64,000 nucleotides of DNA from Streptomyces luteogriseus (GCF_014205055.1 NZ_JACHMS010000001.1:7344501-7408500), one strand, 5' to 3'; shown: positions 24,213-32,692, counted from the stretch's first letter. Notes: generated from the sequence alone by a model not told the origin. Numbers and translations are program-made.

Positions 24213-24235
24213 ATCACCACTCGTCGTCGCATACG

Positions 24236-24260
24236 TTTAGCGCTAAATTCAGATCTAAAT
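24236..24260. promoter_or_regulatory. MarR operator in the divergent MFS/MarR promoter
   Basis: TTTAGCGCTAAA (24236-24247) is a perfect 12-bp palindrome. Directly next to it, ATTCAGATCTAAAT (24247-24260) is a palindrome with one mismatched pair. This AT-rich pair lies between the two divergent starts (24212 and 24284), as expected for MarR binding. Confidence 0.65.
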
Positions 24261-24283
24261 GTAGCAGGTGGAAGGGAATCCCC

Positions 24284-24886
24284 ATGAGGACGCCGGAACG
24301 AAGCGATCGCCGGCCGGCCGCCGCGGGCCCGACAGGAGACGACCCCGCGGACGCCATCGCGGCCGCGTGGAGCCGCGAGCGCCCCCAGACCCCGGTGGAC
24401 TCCATCGGCGTGGTCACGAGGATCTGGCAGCTCGCCAAGCACTTCGGCGACGACCGCCGGCGGGTCCTGGCCGAGGCGGGGGTCGACCCGGCCACCCTGG
24501 ACCTGCTGAGCGTGCTGCGCCGCAGCGGGCCTCCCTACACGATGAGCACCCGGGACCTCGCCGTGCACTCCCTGGTCACCGCGGGTGCCGTCTCGCAGCG
24601 GGTCGCACGCGCCGAACGCGAACACCTGGTCACCCGCCGACCCGCCCCCGGCCGCAGCCGCGCGGTGCTGGTGGAACTGACCACGGCCGGGCACGAGTTG
24701 GTGGAGCGCACGGTGGACCGGGTGCTCGCGCGCGAGGCCGAGCTCCTCGAAGGCCTGGGCGCGGAGCGGCAGGAGGCACTCGCCGAGCTGCTGCGTGAGC
24801 TGCTCGGCGACGTGCAGGAACAGCTCAACGTGCGGGGCGTCTCCCACGTGGGGCACGAGGGCCTCGACCACCCGGAGCAGGGCTGA
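24284..24886 (+). CDS. MarR-family transcriptional regulator
   Basis: 200 aa from the ATG at 24284, with GGAAGGGA upstream. An in-frame ATG at 24197 lies beyond the operator and is not used. The winged helix spans about residues 75-140: LLSVLRRSGPPYTMSTRDLAVHSLVTAGAVSQRVARAEREHLVTRRPAPGRSRAVLVELTTAG. The 45-residue Arg/Pro-rich N-terminal extension is longer than usual. The dimerisation helices enclose the HTH. It most likely represses the divergent DHA2 pump and itself, responding to a small aromatic or drug-like ligand. Confidence 0.88.
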   Translation: MRTPERSDRRPAAAGPTGDDPADAIAAAWSRERPQTPVDSIGVVTRIWQLAKHFGDDRRRVLAEAGVDPATLDLLSVLRRSGPPYTMSTRDLAVHSLVTAGAVSQRVARAEREHLVTRRPAPGRSRAVLVELTTAGHELVERTVDRVLAREAELLEGLGAERQEALAELLRELLGDVQEQLNVRGVSHVGHEGLDHPEQG

Positions 24887-24950
24887 ACCAGCCACTCCGG
24901 CCGTCACGGGCCCGACGGCCCTCGTGCCCCGGGGGGCCGCCGGGAGCGGC

Positions 24951-25766
24951 TCAGTAGCCGTAGGCGCTCGGTGCGTTCTGTCCGCCGTCCACGGGGATGT
25001 TCGCGCCGTTGACCGCCCGCGCCGGCCCCGAGAGCAGGAAGGCGATCACCTCGGCGACATCCCGCGGATCGACCAGGCGGCCGCCGGGGAACTCCTGCTC
25101 GAACCGGCGGTAGCCTTCCGGATCCTCGTCCCGCAGCCTCGCCCAGCCCTTGCCCTCGATCAGCATCGAGCCGGGCGAGACGCAGTTGACCCGGACGCCC
25201 CGGGGCCCGAGCTCGCGGGCCAGGGAGGCGGCCAAGTGGATCTGCGCGGCCTTGGCCGCCGCGTACTGGGCGGGCGGTGCGGGCTTCCAGCCGGAGACGG
25301 ATGAGACGAGCACGGCGCTGCCCCCGGTCTCGGCCAGCGGTCCGGCGGCCTCGCGCAGGGCGATCGCGGGATGGGTGACGTTCAGCCGGCACGTCCGGTC
25401 CCAGTCGGACGGTTCCGTGGCACGCAGGTCCGTGCCGTGCACGCCACCCGCCACCGTCACCAGGCCGTCCACCCGGCCGAGTTCGGCGGCGGAGTCCCGT
25501 ACGAACGCCGCGAGGGCACTCTCGTCGAGCACGTCCAGCCGCTCGGTGCGCAGGACGCGCCCGTGCAGGGCCCGCACCTCCTCGGCCACCGCCTTCAGCG
25601 AGGCGGCGTCCCGGCCGCACACGGCGAGATCACAGCCCTGCGCGGCGAGCCGGAGCGTGGTCGCCCGGCCGAGGCCCCGGCTCCCGCCGGTCACGATCAC
25701 CGCGCTGCCTTCCGCCCGCGGCCGGCCGAACTCCCGTACGCCGTCCATGACGTCCGTGTCAGCCAC
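24951..25766 (-). CDS. Short-chain dehydrogenase/reductase (last gene of the aromatic cluster)
   Basis: 271 aa, GTG start at 25766. Classical SDR: the cofactor loop TGGSRGLGRATTLRL at residues about 26-40, the catalytic Ser in VLVSSVSGW (about 150) and YAAAK (Tyr/Lys pair, about 168-172). The acidic-or-basic discriminator after strand 2 reads CGRDAASL, suggesting NADP. The NNAG motif is replaced by TVAGG. It would oxidise or reduce an alcohol/ketone or enoyl group. It is the last of ten co-directional genes, 52 bases after the aldo/keto reductase; its substrate is unknown. Confidence 0.88.
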   Translation of the reverse strand: MADTDVMDGVREFGRPRAEGSAVIVTGGSRGLGRATTLRLAAQGCDLAVCGRDAASLKAVAEEVRALHGRVLRTERLDVLDESALAAFVRDSAAELGRVDGLVTVAGGVHGTDLRATEPSDWDRTCRLNVTHPAIALREAAGPLAETGGSAVLVSSVSGWKPAPPAQYAAAKAAQIHLAASLARELGPRGVRVNCVSPGSMLIEGKGWARLRDEDPEGYRRFEQEFPGGRLVDPRDVAEVIAFLLSGPARAVNGANIPVDGGQNAPSAYGY

Positions 25767-25818
25767 TCGGTCCCTGCTCCTCTCGTCGTTCCTGACACCC
25801 CCTCCCCGGACGCGGGGA

Positions 25819-26811
25819 TCAGCCCGTCCGCGCCGGGTCCCGCACCACGTAGTCCCCGAGGATCCCGTCGATGCGGTCCAGCACGTCCTGCTCCAGGCGC
25901 ACGCCCGAGGCCGCGACGTTCTCCTTGACCTGCTCCGGACGACTCGCGCCGATGATGGCCGCCGAGACGGACGGGTTCTTCAGGACCCAGGCGAGGGCGA
26001 GCTGGCTCATCGTCAGACCCAGGTCCGCGGCGACCGGGCCCAGCTCCTGGACGGCCCGCAGAGCGCCCTCGTCGTTCAACCAGTGGCCGACCAGCATGTC
26101 GACGAAGCCCTTGCCCGCGTCGTCGCCCGCCCGTGAATCCGCCGGCGCGGCGGCGCCGGGACGGTACTTGCCGCTGAGGATGCCCTGCGCCAGCGGCGAC
26201 CAGACGACCTGGCCCAGACCCTCCCGCTCGCACGCGGGCACCACCTGCGACTCGATGACCCGCCACAGCATGGAGTACTGCGGCTGGCTCGCGACCAGCG
26301 GGACGCGCAGCTCCCGGGCGAGACCGGCGGCGCGGCTGATCTGCTCGACGGTCCACTCGCTCACCCCGACGTAGAGCACCTTGCCGGAGCGGACCAGGTC
26401 CGCGAAGGCCAGCATGGTCTCTTCGAGCGGTACGCCAGGGTCGTAGCGGTGCGCGTAGTAGACGTCGACGTAGTCGGTGCCGAGGCGGCGCAGCGACGCC
26501 TCGCAGCCCTCGACGACATGCTTGCGGGACAGGCCGCGGTCGTTGGGGCCGGGGCCCACCGGGTGGCATACCTTGGTGGAGAGCACGAGGCCCTCACGTC
26601 GCTGACCGGCGAGTGCCTTGCCCAGCACGGTCTCGGCGCGGGTCTCGGAGTACACATCGGCGGTGTCGAAAGTGGTGATGCCCGCATCGAGCGCGGCCCG
26701 GACGCAGGCCTGGGCCGTCTCCTCGTCGATCTGGGCACCGTGGGTGATCCAGTTGCCGAACGCGAGCTCGCTGATCACGAGGCCGCTGTTGCCGAGCCGG
26801 CGGAACTCCAT
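25819..26811 (-). CDS. Aldo/keto reductase
   Basis: 330 aa TIM-barrel oxidoreductase of the group that includes voltage-gated potassium channel beta subunits and YghZ. The catalytic tetrad appears as Asp and Tyr in FDTADVYSETRAE (about 50-62), Lys in LVLSTKVCHP (about 83) and His in VYYAHRYDP (about 123). The NADPH-binding end shows IIGASRPEQVKENV. It reduces aldehydes or ketones. The position between DAHP synthase and the SDR, all on one strand, suggests a tailoring step in the aromatic pathway; the substrate is not predictable. Confidence 0.9.
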   Translation of the reverse strand: MEFRRLGNSGLVISELAFGNWITHGAQIDEETAQACVRAALDAGITTFDTADVYSETRAETVLGKALAGQRREGLVLSTKVCHPVGPGPNDRGLSRKHVVEGCEASLRRLGTDYVDVYYAHRYDPGVPLEETMLAFADLVRSGKVLYVGVSEWTVEQISRAAGLARELRVPLVASQPQYSMLWRVIESQVVPACEREGLGQVVWSPLAQGILSGKYRPGAAAPADSRAGDDAGKGFVDMLVGHWLNDEGALRAVQELGPVAADLGLTMSQLALAWVLKNPSVSAAIIGASRPEQVKENVAASGVRLEQDVLDRIDGILGDYVVRDPARTG

Positions 26812-26910
26812 GGGTGTGTCGCCTCTTCCTTCTCTGGTTCTGGTCCGGTTCGTGCCGGTGGTCCGGGGCGGCCGACGCAGGGGGCGCCCGGGCGGGTCCG
26901 GCCGGCCGCT

Positions 26911-28098
26911 TCACAGCAGGGCCGCCGTGAAGGCCACGACCTCACGGGCCTGGCGCGGGCTCAGCCGCGGGTCGCAGGCCGACTCGTAGCGGGGCAGCGG
27001 CCTCGCCGAGGCCAGCTCCGCCGCCGAGTCGACGCACTCGGTGACGGGGTGATGGGCGGTCTCCAGCATCAGACCGGCGGGGTGCAGGCCGTGGGCGTGC
27101 AGGGCCGTCACGAAGCCCTCGATCTCCCGGGTGACGTCCTCGACGGCGCGGCTCTTCTGCCCGGCGCCGTTGACCCGGGTGTTGCCGTGCATGGGATCGC
27201 AGATCCAGGCCACGTCGGACGCCTCGTCGCCGAGCGCCCTCAGCACGGACGTCAGCTTCGGGACGATCCGGTCCCGGCCCATGCGCACGATCAGGGTGAG
27301 CCGGCCGGGGTGCCGCCGGGCGCCGAGCATCCGCACCAGCGTGCGGACGTCCTCGGGGGAGGCCGAGGGACCGATCTTGACGCCCACCGGGTTGCCGATC
27401 GAGGCGGCGAACTGCACGTGCTGGTGGTCCGGTTGGCGAGTACGGTCACCGATCCACAGGAAGTGGCCGGAGGAGCCGTAGCCCCTGCCGTCCGTGCCCT
27501 TACGGACCAGAGCCTGCTCGTACTCCAGGAGCAGCGCCTCGTGCCCGGCGTACGTGCGCTGGGGGGCGGTCCGGCCGGCCAGGCCCAGGTCCCGTTCCAG
27601 CAGGGTGCTCAGCGTGGTACCGGCGTGCCGGTACGCCAGCAGCAGCCGGGACGGGAGGGCGCTACGGGCCGCCGCGGTGGGCTCGGGGGCGTTGACCGCG
27701 TCGCCGCGGTAGACGGGCAGTTCGGTGCCGTCGGCCAGGGTCTCGGTCGGGTTCGAGCGCGGTTTGGCGTACTGCCCGGCGATCCGGCCCATCCGGACCG
27801 CCGGTGGGCCGCCGGCCGCGGTGAACTCGTCGGCCAAGGCGTGCAGTTCGTCCGCCTTGGCGAGCACGACGTCGGGGGTGGCGTCGGCGAACCGCTCGGC
27901 GCACTCCCCGGCCTGCAGCACGAAGGCCTCACCGTGGGCGGCCCGCCCGAGTTCGGTGGCGAGGTCGGCGCAGGCGGTGGCGTCCACCAGGGGAGGCTTG
28001 TTCTCCAGGGCGAGCAGGACGTCCTTGAGTTCGTCGAGCGAGGCCCATTCGGGCTGCTGCCGGGCGCGGGCCGGCAGCAGCAGGCGCGTGGCGGTCAT
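26911..28098 (-). CDS. Class II (plant/AroA-II type) DAHP synthase
   Basis: 395 aa, shorter than the roughly 460 aa housekeeping form and similar in size to DAHP synthases found in secondary-metabolite clusters. It condenses phosphoenolpyruvate and erythrose 4-phosphate, the first step of the shikimate pathway. Typical motifs: EAFVLQAGECAERFADA (metal-binding Cys), KPRSNPTE, GEALLLEYE-like GHEALLLEYEQAL, VGVKIGPSASPEDV, CDPMHGNT (metal His) and GLMLETAHHPVTEC. A cluster-borne copy, probably less feedback-inhibited, would raise aromatic precursor supply for the neighbouring lyase. Confidence 0.93.
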   Translation of the reverse strand: MTATRLLLPARARQQPEWASLDELKDVLLALENKPPLVDATACADLATELGRAAHGEAFVLQAGECAERFADATPDVVLAKADELHALADEFTAAGGPPAVRMGRIAGQYAKPRSNPTETLADGTELPVYRGDAVNAPEPTAAARSALPSRLLLAYRHAGTTLSTLLERDLGLAGRTAPQRTYAGHEALLLEYEQALVRKGTDGRGYGSSGHFLWIGDRTRQPDHQHVQFAASIGNPVGVKIGPSASPEDVRTLVRMLGARRHPGRLTLIVRMGRDRIVPKLTSVLRALGDEASDVAWICDPMHGNTRVNGAGQKSRAVEDVTREIEGFVTALHAHGLHPAGLMLETAHHPVTECVDSAAELASARPLPRYESACDPRLSPRQAREVVAFTAALL

Positions 28099-28140
28099 GG
28101 TTCTTCCTCCGTGGGCTGGTCGTGGGGGAGAGGCACGGCG

Positions 28141-29829
28141 TCACACCGCTGCGGTCGTGGCGTCCGGGTCGGTGCTGGTGAGAGGCAGGTGACGGGCCCG
28201 GGCCAGCGCGGCCGCCCGGGTGATCTCCCCGGCCAGCGGACGGTCCCGGTCCAGGGGCGGGAACTCCTCCCGCAGCTCCCGCCACAGCCGTACCTCGTCG
28301 CAGTCCCGGTGTCCGGTCAGGTGGGCGAGCTGGTTCACCGCGAGGAGCAGCGAGCCGAGGATCCACCAGGCCCGTTCGGTCATCTGGGCCACGGTGTTGG
28401 CGCTGTTGAGGGCGAGCGGCACCTGGTCCTGGTTGTGGAGATTGGTCGGCACGGCGGTGAACGACGCCGGATGGCCCAGTTGGCGCAGCCGGCCCAGATG
28501 GGAACTCGCCGCGATCTGCACCCCGGCGAAGCCGCTCCCGGCGCCGGGCCGGGGCGTCAGCAGCGGGGGAAGTCCGCCGTTGGCCGCCGGGTCCAGCACC
28601 AGGGCGAGCTGGCGCTCCATCAGGTAGGCCACCTGGTGCGCGCAGGAGGCGTGCGTCTCCGAGGCGAACGCCACGGGGGCGGCGTGGAAGTTGCCGCCGT
28701 GCAGCAGGTCGCCGTCGACGAGCACGGGGTTGTCGCTGCACCCCTCCGCCTCGTCGGCCAGGACCGAGCCCTGGAGGTCCAGCTGGTCCAGGACGGCGCC
28801 CAGCACCTGGGGGGCGCACCGCAGGGAGTAGCGCTCCTGGAGCGGGCGGTCCGGGCCGGGCGCCGGGTCGGGCGTGGCGCCCGCGGCGGTGCGTTCGGCC
28901 CGGATCCACGAGGCGACCGTCCGCTGCCCGGGCTGGTTGCGCACCCGTTGGAGCGCGTCCTCGTAGGGCTCGCCCGAGGCACCGAGCAGCGCGGCGGTCC
29001 GGCCGGTGACGGCCGCGGCGGCCCGGGTGAGCGCGCCGAGCTCCCGGTGGGTGTGCAGGGCGCGGGCCAGACAGGCGCTGCTGCCGTTGACGAAGGCGAG
29101 CGCAGACCGCGCGTCCCAGGTGACGGGAGGCAGGCCCAGGCCGTCCAGCACGGCCGAGGCGTCCGCCCGCCGCCATGCGCCTCCGGAGTCGCGGTACCAG
29201 GCTTGAGGGGCGGGAGAGTCCAGGGGCGGGGTCGGGGGGCGGGGAGACTCGGGGGCCGCGGTCCCGGCCCGGGGAGGCCGGGGGGCCGGGCTCCAGGTCG
29301 GGGAGGTGGCGTCGTCGGCGCCGCCGGCCTCACCGTCGTCGCCCGACCCGGGCGCCGCGAACGCCAGCGCCGCGTGGGCCAGGGGGACGAGGTCGCCGCT
29401 CGCGCTGAGGCTGCCCTCGCTGGGTACCACCGGGACGAAACCGGCGTTCAGCAGGTCGGCGAGTCGCTGCCAGGTCTTCGGGGCGACGGCGGAGTGCCCC
29501 AGGGTCATGCCGCGCAGCCGGAGCCAGACCATGGTGCGGGTGACGTCCGGCGGCAGTGGTTCGCCCTGCCCGGTCGCCAGATGGGAGATCAGGCCGAGCC
29601 CCTGACGGGCCGGGTCCGGATCGGCGGGATGGTCCACCAGCGGTCCGAAGCCGTGGGTGACCCCGTAGACGCGTCGGGAGCCGTCGAGGCCGGTCAGGGC
29701 GCGGTGGGCCGCCGCCATCCGGGCCTGGTCGACCGCGGTCGGTTCCAGGGGCTCGATGCTGCGGTCCAGCAGGTCACCCACCAGCGTGTCGGGCGACCGG
29801 GGGTCGGCGGAGGGGTGGGAGAGGGGCAT
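28141..29829 (-). CDS. MIO-type aromatic amino acid ammonia-lyase or aminomutase (HAL/PAL/TAL superfamily)
   Basis: 562 aa. The Ala143-Ser144-Gly145 triad in SEGSLSASGDLVPLAH forms the MIO electrophile; Tyr55 in RRVYGVTHGFGPL is the catalytic base and ALAFVNGSSA (Asn248) is conserved. The selectivity loop reads LISHLATG, with His83 before Leu84 as in tyrosine-preferring lyases, but a His is also usual in histidine lyases, so the substrate is open. A Pro/Ala-rich insertion (about residues 161-210) is absent from ordinary members. With DAHP synthase next door, Tyr or Phe is the likelier substrate, giving coumarate/cinnamate or a beta-amino acid. Confidence 0.9.
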   Translation of the reverse strand: MPLSHPSADPRSPDTLVGDLLDRSIEPLEPTAVDQARMAAAHRALTGLDGSRRVYGVTHGFGPLVDHPADPDPARQGLGLISHLATGQGEPLPPDVTRTMVWLRLRGMTLGHSAVAPKTWQRLADLLNAGFVPVVPSEGSLSASGDLVPLAHAALAFAAPGSGDDGEAGGADDATSPTWSPAPRPPRAGTAAPESPRPPTPPLDSPAPQAWYRDSGGAWRRADASAVLDGLGLPPVTWDARSALAFVNGSSACLARALHTHRELGALTRAAAAVTGRTAALLGASGEPYEDALQRVRNQPGQRTVASWIRAERTAAGATPDPAPGPDRPLQERYSLRCAPQVLGAVLDQLDLQGSVLADEAEGCSDNPVLVDGDLLHGGNFHAAPVAFASETHASCAHQVAYLMERQLALVLDPAANGGLPPLLTPRPGAGSGFAGVQIAASSHLGRLRQLGHPASFTAVPTNLHNQDQVPLALNSANTVAQMTERAWWILGSLLLAVNQLAHLTGHRDCDEVRLWRELREEFPPLDRDRPLAGEITRAAALARARHLPLTSTDPDATTAAV

Positions 29830-29864
29830 GGCTGCCTTCCGTCGTCCGGGCGGGGCGGGTCGCT

Positions 29865-31262
29865 TCAGCTCGGCCGGAGGCCGAGCGGCCCGACCGCCTC
29901 CTCCAGCAGCGCGGCCAGCCGGATCAGCAGCGGTTCGTGGTCGCGGCGGGCGATGAGCTGCACGCACAGCGGAGCCCCGCGCTCGTCCCGGGCGACCGGC
30001 ATGGTGAGCGCGGGCAGCCCGGCGAAACTGGCGAGCGGGGTGTAGGCCACGCGCACGTCGTAGTCGGGGTCCTGCGGGGCCGGGATGGTCGACACCCGGG
30101 CGCCGGCGGTCGCGAGGTCCGGCGGCGCGGCCGGGTCCAGGGGCAGCAGCCAGGCGTCCACGCCCGCGGCGTCGAAGTCGCCCTCGACCGTGGCGCGGGT
30201 GTGCGCCAGACGCTCCAGGATCCAGGCGTAGCGGTCGTCCTGGACCTTCGCCCCGACCTCCAGCGCACCGCGAGTGGTCTCGTGCAGGTCGGCAGGCACC
30301 CAGGGCCGCCACACCTGGTACGCGTCCCACGCCTGGCGCGCGCACAGCTCCCAGGCGGGTCCGCGCAGCGCCCACAGGTCGTCGACGCGCACGGCGTCGA
30401 GCAGGTGGCCGCTCGCTTCGAGGTGCCCGCAGGCCGTCTCCAGCGCCCCGCGCATGACGGGACCGCACTTGCCCTCGGGCCCCTCGGTGTTGGCCACGAC
30501 CCCGAGCCGGTACGGGCCCTCACCGGGCGGGCGCTGGGCGCCGAGCCGGTCGAGTCCGAGGAGCGGCCACAGGTAGGCCAGGTCCGCAGCGCTGCGGGCG
30601 GCCCAGCCCAGTGCGTCCATGGGCGGGGACAGCGGGAAGACCCCCTCCAGCAGCGAGCTGCGGTGGGTCATCCGCAGGCCCACCGTCCCGCACTGGCCGG
30701 CGGGCCAGCGCACCGAGCCGAGGACGTCCGTGCCGAGGGCGAGGTCGCAGATGCCGGCAGCCACCGACACGGCCGTGCCGGTGCTGGAGCCGCCGGGGTC
30801 GATGTGCGGGACGTAGGGGTTGACGCACTCCGACCCGACCCCGATGTTCAGCTCGGTGGTGACCACCTTGGCCGTCACGGAGGCGAGTCCGGGCGGCAGG
30901 GCGGAGATCGCGGGGGTCGAGACGCGGGCGTGGTGGCGGTGGCCGCGCAGTCCGAGCCGGGTGGGGAAGCCGGCCACGTCCACGGTGTCCTTCACACCGA
31001 CGCGCACCGGCGGGGCGTCCGGGCCGAGCGGGGCGCGCTGGACACAGGCGCGGTAGCGGGCGTCGGCCTCGTCGGACCAGGCGGCCTCGGCGGTGCGCCA
31101 CTCCTCGGCGGTTAGGGTGCCTCGGGAGCGGGCCGTCACCCTCTCCGGCAACGACATCCGTACCGGGGCGCCGGGGACCGAGGGCCGCGACGCCGGGGTC
31201 GTCCAACGCGCCTGCCGCGCATAGGCGGTGATCGCGTCCTGGGCTGTGGGGGTGTCAGACAT
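29865..31262 (-). CDS. Amidase-signature family enzyme
   Basis: 465 aa from the ATG at 31262, overlapping the upstream ligase stop by eight bases. The Ser-cisSer-Lys triad is intact: Lys in VRVGVKDTVDVAG (about residue 81), cis-Ser in DPGGSSTGTAVSVAAG (about 155) and the nucleophile in TDVLGSVRWPAGQCGTVGLR (about 180). The usual GGSIR reads LGSVR. The domain continues to LCVQLIARRDHEPLLIRLA. Such enzymes hydrolyse amides or, less often, form them. Within this cluster it may trim or make an amide bond to the activated aromatic acid; this is inference. Confidence 0.9.
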   Translation of the reverse strand: MSDTPTAQDAITAYARQARWTTPASRPSVPGAPVRMSLPERVTARSRGTLTAEEWRTAEAAWSDEADARYRACVQRAPLGPDAPPVRVGVKDTVDVAGFPTRLGLRGHRHHARVSTPAISALPPGLASVTAKVVTTELNIGVGSECVNPYVPHIDPGGSSTGTAVSVAAGICDLALGTDVLGSVRWPAGQCGTVGLRMTHRSSLLEGVFPLSPPMDALGWAARSAADLAYLWPLLGLDRLGAQRPPGEGPYRLGVVANTEGPEGKCGPVMRGALETACGHLEASGHLLDAVRVDDLWALRGPAWELCARQAWDAYQVWRPWVPADLHETTRGALEVGAKVQDDRYAWILERLAHTRATVEGDFDAAGVDAWLLPLDPAAPPDLATAGARVSTIPAPQDPDYDVRVAYTPLASFAGLPALTMPVARDERGAPLCVQLIARRDHEPLLIRLAALLEEAVGPLGLRPS

Positions 31263-32307
31263 GCTCGGGCTCCTCGGCGGGGGGTCGGGCGGCGGTGAGC
31301 TCGGCGGTGAGGACCTTGCCGGTGGCGCTGCGGGGAATGCGGGCGACGCGGTGCACGGCACGCGGCGCGGGCAGGCCGGAGGGGAGCCGGCCCAGCATCC
31401 GGCGCAGGTCCGCGGGGTCGGCCGGCCGGGGGCCGGCGTAGAACATCTCGTAGTGCTCTCCGCGCACCGGGTCGCCGACGGGGGCGCAGACCAGGTCGAC
31501 GCCGGGGCAGCGGGCGCGGGCCAGCTCCTCCACGCGGGCCAGGTCGCAGCGCAGCCCGTTCACCTTGATCAGCCGGGACGCGCGCCCCAGGTGGTGGAAG
31601 GTGCGCGGGCCCACCGGAGCGACGAGGTCGGACAACTCCCAGTCGTCCGGAGGAGCTTCGGTGCCGTCCCGGCGGGCCAGCCGCGGGCTGGTGACCCGCA
31701 GCCGCCGGGCCCCGCCGTCGCCGGCTGTGGGATCGCCGTCCGTGGCTGCGCCGGGTGGCAGCTCCACGTCGTGCAGGAAATCCACGTCGGGCAGCAGGGT
31801 CCAGGGGAGCGCGTCGTGCTGCCCCGCGGCGACGGGGCGGTGGGCGACGGCGCCGGTCTCGGTGGAGCCGAGCAGCTCGAACGCCCGGAAGCCGGTGCCG
31901 AAGAGGTGTGAGGTGACCTGATGGGCCGCAGGGGTGGTGGGGCCGGTGCTGTGCAGGGCCGTCACCCGGCCGTGCCGCGCCAGGGCGGGCAGGTGCCGGG
32001 CGAGCAGCTGCCAGGTGGCGGGCAGGCAGACCAGCAGGGTGGGCACGCCGTCGTCGAGCGGCGGCAGGGCGAGCGGCTCGTCCCACAGACCGGTCACCGG
32101 GACGCCCTCGATGCGGGGCAGTTCGCGGCTGTAGAGCCGGCCGTAGAGGTGCTCGGGGGGTGCGTAGGACACGATGCGACCGAACCGGGCGGGGCCCAGT
32201 ACCGCCTCGCGGACCAGGGCCGCCTCGGTGTGCAGCTGCGCCTCGGTACGCAGCCAGGTCACCGGCGGGCCGGTGCTGCCGGAGGTGGCGAAGGCGACGT
32301 CCGGCAC
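31255..32307 (-). CDS. Short adenylating ligase (acyl-ACP/CoA synthetase-like)
   Basis: 350 aa from the GTG at 32307, with GAGGAG upstream and two bases after the carrier-protein stop. Adenylation motifs are present from A3 on: VAFATSGSTGPPVTW (P-loop near the N-terminus, without the usual PK), LLGSTETGAV (A5), LGRASRLIKVNGLRCDL (A8) and PRSATGKVLTAEL with the catalytic Lys (A10). The roughly 150 residues normally before the P-loop are missing, so it is about two thirds of normal length; the upstream DNA is the carrier-protein gene in another frame. It may load the adjacent carrier protein. Confidence 0.82.
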   Translation of the reverse strand: MPDVAFATSGSTGPPVTWLRTEAQLHTEAALVREAVLGPARFGRIVSYAPPEHLYGRLYSRELPRIEGVPVTGLWDEPLALPPLDDGVPTLLVCLPATWQLLARHLPALARHGRVTALHSTGPTTPAAHQVTSHLFGTGFRAFELLGSTETGAVAHRPVAAGQHDALPWTLLPDVDFLHDVELPPGAATDGDPTAGDGGARRLRVTSPRLARRDGTEAPPDDWELSDLVAPVGPRTFHHLGRASRLIKVNGLRCDLARVEELARARCPGVDLVCAPVGDPVRGEHYEMFYAGPRPADPADLRRMLGRLPSGLPAPRAVHRVARIPRSATGKVLTAELTAARPPAEEPEHV

Positions 32308-32309
32308 GG

Positions 32310-32609
32310 TCAGCTCCTCAGGCCGAGGGCCACCGTGTCCTCCAGACGTTCGTGGGTGAAGCGCACCATCCGTTCGACGCTGGAGAACCAGTGGCGGACG
32401 TCGTCCGCGACGAAGTCCACCTCGATGCCGAACTCGCTCTCGACGGCCGATATGCACTCCATGGCGGTGAGGCTGTCGTAGCGCTCGCCGAGTGCCTGCT
32501 GGAGGTCGGCGTCGGAGGGTACGGCGGTGAAGGCGTCGCCGATGCGGCCGGTGAGGACGGACCGGGTCCGGTCGTGGATCTGCTCGAGGGACGGGACGGT
32601 CGTGGTCAT
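32310..32609 (-). CDS. Free-standing acyl/peptidyl carrier protein
   Basis: 99 aa, ATG at 32609 with AAGGAG upstream. A four-helix carrier protein with the phosphopantetheine site in GERYDSLTAMECISAVESEF (Ser about 46; the motif DSL with Leu following), then FGIEVDFVADDVRHW and a C-terminal helix. It belongs to the pp-binding family. It would hold the acid activated by one of the two adenylating ligases. The ligase gene follows after two bases; the region before the start holds 15-bp tandem repeats. Confidence 0.85.
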   Translation of the reverse strand: MTTTVPSLEQIHDRTRSVLTGRIGDAFTAVPSDADLQQALGERYDSLTAMECISAVESEFGIEVDFVADDVRHWFSSVERMVRFTHERLEDTVALGLRS

Positions 32610-32622
32610 GGTCGTACTCCTT

Positions 32623-32692
32623 GCGGTGGATCAGGTTGCGGTGAATCAAGTCGCGGTGGATCGAGTTGTGGTGGATCAGGTTGTGGTGATCA
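32623..32692. repeat. 15-bp tandem repeats upstream of the carrier-protein gene
   Basis: Units of the type GCGGTGGATCAGGTT start at 32623, 32638, 32653 and 32668, with a partial fifth at 32683. They fill over half of the 129-base gap between the tautomerase stop and the carrier-protein start, ending right at its ribosome binding site. Confidence 0.85.

Noticed and set aside
26449..30045. Very long plus-strand open frame (over 1,100 codons) across the lyase, DAHP synthase and reductase region
   Set aside because: It runs antisense to three or four well-supported genes, has no domain pattern, and is Gly/Arg/Val/Gln-rich as expected from the mirror of GC-biased codons.
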